DNA from: an uncultured Tenacibaculum sp.
Lineage (GTDB): Bacteria > Bacteroidota > Bacteroidia > Flavobacteriales > Flavobacteriaceae
Reading direction: 5' to 3'
NCBI GenBank assembly: GCA_947501615.1
Contig: CANMWK010000016.1
Location: 61,466 to 125,465 of the forward strand
Length of the DNA stretch: 64,000 nt
This document shows positions 59,901 through 64,000 of this stretch, piece after piece. How positions within the stretch are numbered: position 1 is the stretch's first letter; each line of letters begins with the position of its first letter. The translations under genes were made by a program, and so were the position numbers. The notes below the pieces were generated by a model. It saw nothing but the letters and a program-made list of their open reading frames with translations, did no database searches and had not been told where the DNA came from.

Positions 59901-62900
59901 AATCCATCTGTTCCGACAGCAACAGATGATATGGCTACAGCTACAGCAGGAGAGTTAGAGACGATTCAAATTTTAGGGAATGATGATTTTACAGATAATA
60001 CGGATGGTAATGGAGATCCAGATAATATAAATCCAGCGAGTGTAACGACAATAAGCACAGTTACAGGAGCCAATACAACAGCTGGAGGTACAATTACTTA
60101 TGATCCTGCTACTGGCGAATTAATCTATCTTCCATTGCCAAGCGAAGGCGGGAGTACTGTTATGATAGAGTATGAGGTTTGTAATGATATTACAGGAGAT
60201 GGAGCTACAGCAGATGATGAATGTAGTACAGCTATAGTTACCATTACAGTTGCTGTTGGAGATGCAGATGGTGATGGAGTTTTAGATGATGTAGATGCTT
60301 GTCCAGGAGGAGATGATGCATTGGATAATGACGGCGATGGTATTCCAGATTTTTGTGATCAAGATGATGATAATGATGGTATTGGAGATGTAGTGGAATG
60401 TCCAATTAATTTTATAACCATAAGGTCAAGTAATGATTTAGGGTTAGCACCAAGTACATTAGATCAAACAATTACCAATGTAGATATAAGTGCGAGGTTA
60501 GGTTTAGTACCAGGTAGTGTATTTATTTCTGGAACAGGATTAAATAGACCTAATCCTACAGGCAATGGTCTTACAGCTTCTTATGATGCAGTTACAGGTA
60601 CCCAAATTATAAGTGAATTTACGTTAACAGGACCATCCGCATCATTAGTATTAGCGAGTATGGAGCATGGTAGTACCGTAGACTCAGGTAGTTCAGATAT
60701 AGTTAGTAGTTTAGATGGTACATTATTTTCTTTAATATCTCCTTTAGATTCAGGATATGATCATACTATAGAAAATGTAGCAGGAACAACAAATTATATT
60801 GTTACAAATAATACAGGTAGTGGTGGTTCCAATTCTTCTAGATTTATATGGCAATCAGAAGGCCCTACGGCAAGTTTTAGTTTTAGTACGACTAATGATG
60901 GTTCTAATAATGCTATTATACTTCGTTTAGCGGTATTAGAAGATTTTGATGGTGATGGTTTTCCGAACTGTTTAGATTTAGACAGTGATAATGATGGTAT
61001 TTATGATGTAGTTGAGGCTAATGGCGCTGATGTAAATAATGATGGTATTGCAGATGGAGTACCAAATACAACAACAGGTATTCCGGGTTCAGCAGGTTCA
61101 GGTTTAACTGTTCCAAATACAGATGGCGCAGCTGATGGAGGTAATCCTTACGATCTTGATAGTGATAATGATGGCTGTTCAGATTCAAATGAATATTATG
61201 ATGATAGTGCTGCCGATGGAGGTGGTGGTCAATATGGAAATGGTACGACAGATCCATCACCTGTAAATGCCAATGGTACAGTTATAGCAGCGAGTTATCC
61301 AGCTACAGCAGCAGATACTGATAATAATAGTACATCAGATTATGTTGAAGGAACAGCTGGTTCACCTTTACCCGATCCAGATGGAGATGGTTTAGCCAAT
61401 GCATGTGATTTAGATGATGATAATGATGGTAATCCCGATAGTACCGATACTACAAATCAAACAACGCCTGTTGCTACAGATGATTCAGGTACAGGGATGG
61501 TGAATACACCAGCAGTTATAGATATTTTAGGAAATGATGATTATTTAACAAGTTCAGATCCTTCAAATTTAGGCAATACAATAATTACCGATACAGGTGG
61601 TGGTAGTGCAGGTGGTACGATAAGTTTTGATGCTTCAACAGGAGAGTTAACGTACACGCCTCTACTATCAGAGCAAGGTACTTCAGTAACAGTTGAATAT
61701 GAGGTTTGTAATGATATCAATGGTGATAGTCCAGTTACCACATCAGATGATGTTTGTGCTACGGCTACAGTTACCATAGCTGTTGCTCCATTTACAGTTA
61801 TAGATCCTTGTGATCCAGTAGCTTCAGGTAATTTAGATACAGATAATGATGGTATTAGTGATGTTTGTGATTTAGATGATGACAATGATGGTATTTTAGA
61901 TTCCGTAGAAACAAATTGTAGCTTTGTTACGTTAACGCCTACAGATTTTGGAATTACCCCTGCTACTAATAATGAGGATGGTACAGCAGATTTAAGTGCA
62001 GCTTTTGGTTTACCAGCAGGCTCAGTTATTGCAAACTATACGAACTTATCTACCGTAGTTAGTGGGACTGATGGTCTTCTTAGCACAAGTGCTCCTTTAG
62101 GCACTACACAAATTACAATTACTACTACTACTCCTAGTTTTATACAATTACAACATGGTGTAAACATTCCTCCAGTAAACGGAGAAGATGCTATAGATGT
62201 TCCTAATGGATTAATTTATCAGGTTACCGATAATTTGGTAGCAGGGTTTACAGATACATCATTTGGTAATACATTTAGTTTTAGACGCGAACCTTCAAGT
62301 ACTAGTGCTTTTAGTGGAGGCTTTTTTATCACAAGTGGTGTTACAGCTACCACGCATACCTTTAGTTACAGGACAACAGTAGGTTCAAATTTCAATGCAT
62401 TTTTGATACGTCTATGTTTTCCGTCAGATACCGATGGTGATGGTATTGCTGATTATTTAGATTTAGATAGTGATAACGATGGTATTTACGATGTAGTTGA
62501 GGCTAATGGGGCGGATACTAATAATGATGGTATGGCAGATGGTGTTGTTGATAGCAATACAGGTATTGCAGGTTCAGCAGGTTCAGGTTTAGCTGTTCCA
62601 AATACAGATGGCGTTGCCGATGGAGGGGATCCTTATGATATCGATAGTGATAATGATGGTTGTTCGGATTCCAATGAATATTATAATGATGCTAACGCCG
62701 ATGGAGGTGGTGGTCAATATGGTAATGGCACTACCGATCCAGCCCCGAGCAATGCTAATGGTACAGTTGTAGCAGCGAGCTATCCCGTAAGCGCGGCAGA
62801 TACCGATAGTAATAGTACAGCAGATTATAAAGAAGGTACAGCAGGTACACCTTTACCCGATCCAGATGGCGATGGTTTAGCCAATGCCTGTGATGCAGAT

Positions 62901-64000
62901 GATGATGGCGATGGAGTTAGTGATGCTCAGGAAATTATAGATGGTACGGATCCAAATGATCCTTGTGCTTATAATGCATCCAGTCAAATGATAGCAAGTG
63001 TTTCTACTTCATGGAACGGCTTAGATTGTGATGGCGATGGAGTAACCAATGGTCAAGAAGTTAGCGATGGTACCGATCCAAGTGATCCATGTGCTTATGA
63101 TGTAACGAATCAAGTTGCAGCAAATGTCACTCCAGCTTGGAACGCTTTAGATTGTGATGGCGATGGAGAGACTAATGGCGTAGAATTAGGAAATTCAACA
63201 AATCCATTAGATCCTTGTTCAGGAGGCAACGTAGCAGGTGTAGATTTAAATAATACGACTTCAGCTTGGTATACGGCAGACTGTGATGGTGATGGCGTTA
63301 CCAATGGAGCAGAAGTTGATCCCAACGGCGATGGTATCACAGGACCAGGGAACACAGATCCAAGTGATCCATGTGATTTCACAGCAGGCGATATCAGCTT
63401 AACACAAAGTGGAGCATGGCTCACTGCAGATTGTGATGGTGATGGAGTTCCAAACGGACAAGAAGTTACCGATGGTACAAATCCAACTGATCCATGTGAT
63501 TTTATGTCAGGATCAGTAAGTTTAGCGCAAGGCGGCGATTGGGCAACAGCGGATTGTGATGGTGATGGTGAGCCTAATGGTACGGATACAAATCCAAGTG
63601 ATCCATGTGTTGGCGGTAATGTAGCCAACGTAGATTTAAATAATACAACTTCGCCTTGGTACACAGCGGACTGTGATGGTGATGGTGTTACCAATGGAAC
63701 AGAAGTTGATCCCAACGGTGATGGTATCACAGGACCAGGTAATACAGATCCAAGTGATCCATGTGATTTCACAGCAGGAGATATTAGCTTAACGCAAAGT
63801 GGAGCATGGCTCACTGCAGATTGTGATGGCGACGGTGTTCCAAACGGACAAGAAGTTACCGATGGAACTGATCCAAATGATCCATGTAGTTTTATGTCAG
63901 GATCAGTAAGTTTAGCACAAGGCGGTGCTTGGGCAACAGCAGATTGTGATGGAGATGGTGAGCCTAATGGTACGGATACAAATCCAAGTGATCCATGTGT
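56985..64000 (+). CDS. giant secreted modular protein with TSP3 repeats (start; 3' end outside window)
   Basis: The first 2338 codons are open to the right edge. The protein has an unusually long N-terminal stretch of about 70 residues, rich in Lys, before the signal peptide (LILLMFLLLGGLNNLHAQ, about residues 74-92), as in other giant T9SS substrates. A DUF11-like repeat region follows (TFNFTNTVIVTNDGTATATDVQF; AGESATFEITYDL). From residue 613 on, three large modules begin with CDxDDDNDGI, each with a beta-rich domain, a TSP3 calcium-binding segment (DLDSDNDGIYDVVEANGAD) and, in the first two, a cadherin-like domain (ATDD...ILGNDD). From residue 1969 on, short CDGDGV(T/S)NGQEV repeats dominate. 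It is an acidic, Ca-binding, probably cell-surface adhesin; a T9SS tail domain is expected beyond the edge. Confidence 0.88.
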   Translation, partial: MVRYFQSFFSSMKNLEKKVFYIRILKFLKELKAYKVNEYKGSSEGNQTKILKQRFNLIRYINHNIFHKTFYKGCLILLMFLLLGGLNNLHAQLVQFGSCNQGYTASGQYKISYFISITNDTAIPISGIQIVNDLESMTGDGGVTGISDIFMFMTPAGDYDGTDLNLTEFNAADPDPGAQNIMNATSVANDILQPGEVIFFGYCVEVNPAIAGGAGAGAGSGVLLTNTLNVTSSAGVVTSQSQLNDFHTTETTVAASLIIPVTSPPLNTDATFNFTNTVIVTNDGTATATDVQFFLPMTAFVTAGMTVNTVNVVKTSAGAAGATANTSYDGTTGNTGVLTSGSSLLAGESATFEITYDLSASTSLVEEDFSVAFGSQTQGPADWFTEDPNVNTYVIWTDSEGGHLDTYYNVPNPTSEGQCTCPVLNMSFPPATIAIDIEKTTVSDLPSSSGNPNTRDITYQLVQTNLATSSIELSNLRLQDDLGAICGDSNVVNIISSPTISSSTATTDPNLNLSYTGLGANIDIYDGTSGLLEPGQEITVLITVETLTPCSGTNRATFAGQDPFGNILPIENDGATVVSPVDSDGDGVADSVDICPGGNDNADADSDGIPDFCDLDDDNDGIADAVECAVNFIVIRPFEDLGVAPSTLNNTITNVDISARLGLAPGSVLVTATGLNRPTTNPNLFVGNDFAGTPSTFTITGTAASRVRARLEHGGVIQTGGTTDVVESLDGTLYNFTTTLTGDFLDISNPLRYEIQNITATTSNNGSRFIWESTKSGATSFSFSSNDTGNDSAIFLAISVDPDTDGDSIADCLDLDSDNDGIYDVVEANGADVNNDGIADGIPNTITGIPSSAGTGLTVPNTDGAADGGNPYDIDSDNDGCSDSNEYYDDSTADGGGGQYGNGTTDPAPVNANGTVIAASYPASAADTDSNSTSDYIEGTSGTPLPDPDGDNLANACDLDDDNDGNPDTTDSNPSVPTATDDMATATAGELETIQILGNDDFTDNTDGNGDPDNINPASVTTISTVTGANTTAGGTITYDPATGELIYLPLPSEGGSTVMIEYEVCNDITGDGATADDECSTAIVTITVAVGDADGDGVLDDVDACPGGDDALDNDGDGIPDFCDQDDDNDGIGDVVECPINFITIRSSNDLGLAPSTLDQTITNVDISARLGLVPGSVFISGTGLNRPNPTGNGLTASYDAVTGTQIISEFTLTGPSASLVLASMEHGSTVDSGSSDIVSSLDGTLFSLISPLDSGYDHTIENVAGTTNYIVTNNTGSGGSNSSRFIWQSEGPTASFSFSTTNDGSNNAIILRLAVLEDFDGDGFPNCLDLDSDNDGIYDVVEANGADVNNDGIADGVPNTTTGIPGSAGSGLTVPNTDGAADGGNPYDLDSDNDGCSDSNEYYDDSAADGGGGQYGNGTTDPSPVNANGTVIAASYPATAADTDNNSTSDYVEGTAGSPLPDPDGDGLANACDLDDDNDGNPDSTDTTNQTTPVATDDSGTGMVNTPAVIDILGNDDYLTSSDPSNLGNTIITDTGGGSAGGTISFDASTGELTYTPLLSEQGTSVTVEYEVCNDINGDSPVTTSDDVCATATVTIAVAPFTVIDPCDPVASGNLDTDNDGISDVCDLDDDNDGILDSVETNCSFVTLTPTDFGITPATNNEDGTADLSAAFGLPAGSVIANYTNLSTVVSGTDGLLSTSAPLGTTQITITTTTPSFIQLQHGVNIPPVNGEDAIDVPNGLIYQVTDNLVAGFTDTSFGNTFSFRREPSSTSAFSGGFFITSGVTATTHTFSYRTTVGSNFNAFLIRLCFPSDTDGDGIADYLDLDSDNDGIYDVVEANGADTNNDGMADGVVDSNTGIAGSAGSGLAVPNTDGVADGGDPYDIDSDNDGCSDSNEYYNDANADGGGGQYGNGTTDPAPSNANGTVVAASYPVSAADTDSNSTADYKEGTAGTPLPDPDGDGLANACDADDDGDGVSDAQEIIDGTDPNDPCAYNASSQMIASVSTSWNGLDCDGDGVTNGQEVSDGTDPSDPCAYDVTNQVAANVTPAWNALDCDGDGETNGVELGNSTNPLDPCSGGNVAGVDLNNTTSAWYTADCDGDGVTNGAEVDPNGDGITGPGNTDPSDPCDFTAGDISLTQSGAWLTADCDGDGVPNGQEVTDGTNPTDPCDFMSGSVSLAQGGDWATADCDGDGEPNGTDTNPSDPCVGGNVANVDLNNTTSPWYTADCDGDGVTNGTEVDPNGDGITGPGNTDPSDPCDFTAGDISLTQSGAWLTADCDGDGVPNGQEVTDGTDPNDPCSFMSGSVSLAQGGAWATADCDGDGEPNGTDTNPSDPC
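58821..60353 (+). repeat. giant protein module 1 (about 1.5 kb)
   Basis: 511 codons from CDLDDDNDGIADAVEC to the next CDQDDDNDGIGDVVEC. The DNA is clearly similar to module 2 along its whole length, for example GATTTAGACAGTGATAA at 59424 and 60973. Confidence 0.85.
60354..61865 (+). repeat. giant protein module 2 (about 1.5 kb)
   Basis: 504 codons, the same domain order as module 1: a beta domain (FITIRSSNDLGLAPSTLDQT, with module 1 reading FIVIRPFEDLGVAPSTLNNT), TSP3 repeats and a cadherin-like domain. Confidence 0.85.
61866..62888 (+). repeat. giant protein module 3, shorter
   Basis: 341 codons from CDLDDDNDGILDSVETNC. The TSP3 part (DLDSDNDGIYDVVEANGADT) is retained. The beta domain is more diverged, and the cadherin-like domain is absent before the short repeats begin. 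Confidence 0.8.
63241..64000 (+). repeat. 390-bp tandem repeat within the giant gene
   Basis: TAGATTTAAATAATAC starts units at 63241 and 63631, giving a 390-bp (130-codon) period. Each unit holds several DCDGDGxxNG repeats and the phrase DPNGDGITGPGNTDPSDPC. The second unit is still running at the window edge. Confidence 0.85.

Noticed and set aside
63110..63814. Long minus-strand open frame within the giant gene (also 58664-59080, 61541-61885)
   Set aside because: Mirror frames of the repetitive Asp/Gly-rich coding sequence; low-complexity Pro/Ser text with no start context.
58821..64000. CRISPR-like repeated DNA
   Set aside because: The repeats are coding modules of 390 bp to 1.5 kb, in frame and without unique spacers of CRISPR size.

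Overview
The window looks like a chromosomal stretch of a marine member of the Flavobacteriaceae (Bacteroidota), probably near Tenacibaculum, Polaribacter or Aquimarina; the genus is a guess from protein style. Supporting signs are: AT-rich DNA; Bacteroidota-type promoters (-7 element TAnnTTTG) before several genes; no Shine-Dalgarno sequence before most genes but a perfect one before rpsU; a 3HCDH-first fatty-acid oxidation fusion protein; four-helix-bundle (S23-type) genes; a PorP/SprF fragment; and a giant secreted thrombospondin-type-3 repeat protein of the kind exported by the type IX secretion system. No rRNA, prophage or CRISPR array is seen.

Layout. 1-4.8 kb: a leftward MarR-regulated beta-oxidation operon (marR, 3HCDH/enoyl-CoA hydratase, thiolase) with two four-helix-bundle genes among its members. 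5.2-10.3 kb: a rightward run with a NatAB-like ABC exporter, an MscS channel, a membrane protein, an NtrC-like regulator without a DNA-binding domain and a 47-residue double-glycine peptide. 10.4-18.0 kb: a leftward operon with a His/Cys-rich small protein, ABC ATPase, TonB-dependent receptor, two ABC permeases and a secreted aspartoacylase-type hydrolase, probably for metal or metallophore uptake. 18.1-21.9 kb: oxidative-stress genes (katG diverging from peroxiredoxin, thioredoxin and a small acidic protein). 22-24.7 kb: small envelope proteins and a Crp-family regulator.

25-31.5 kb is the most unusual region. A membrane-anchored TPR-CHAT protease and a small secreted protein diverge from an ECF-like sigma factor plus TPR/anti-sigma-like gene. 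Next to them lies a leftward array of short peptide genes with a shared leader (MKKSILNLGK...) ending in GG or GS, each with a different core carrying four cysteines, plus a decayed fourth copy. No maturation enzyme or exporter for the peptides is in the window.

31.6-40.4 kb: uvrA, a PspC-like protein, a sodium:alanine symporter, a helix-hairpin-helix protein, an acyl-CoA dehydrogenase with a tandemly duplicated 3' end, and an archaeal-type GH13 alpha-amylase behind two palindromes. 40.4-55.7 kb: the conserved translation/transcription block: rpsU, tyrosine recombinase, hpf, four tRNAs, tuf, tRNA-Trp, secE, nusG, rplK, rplA, rplJ, rplL, rpoB, rpoC and a DUF3467 gene. 55.9-64 kb: a PorP/SprF remnant, a 0.5 kb leader region, and the first 2338 codons of a giant modular secreted protein that runs off the right edge.

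Coordinates were counted by hand from the printed sequence. Family calls rest on motif recognition, not on database searches.
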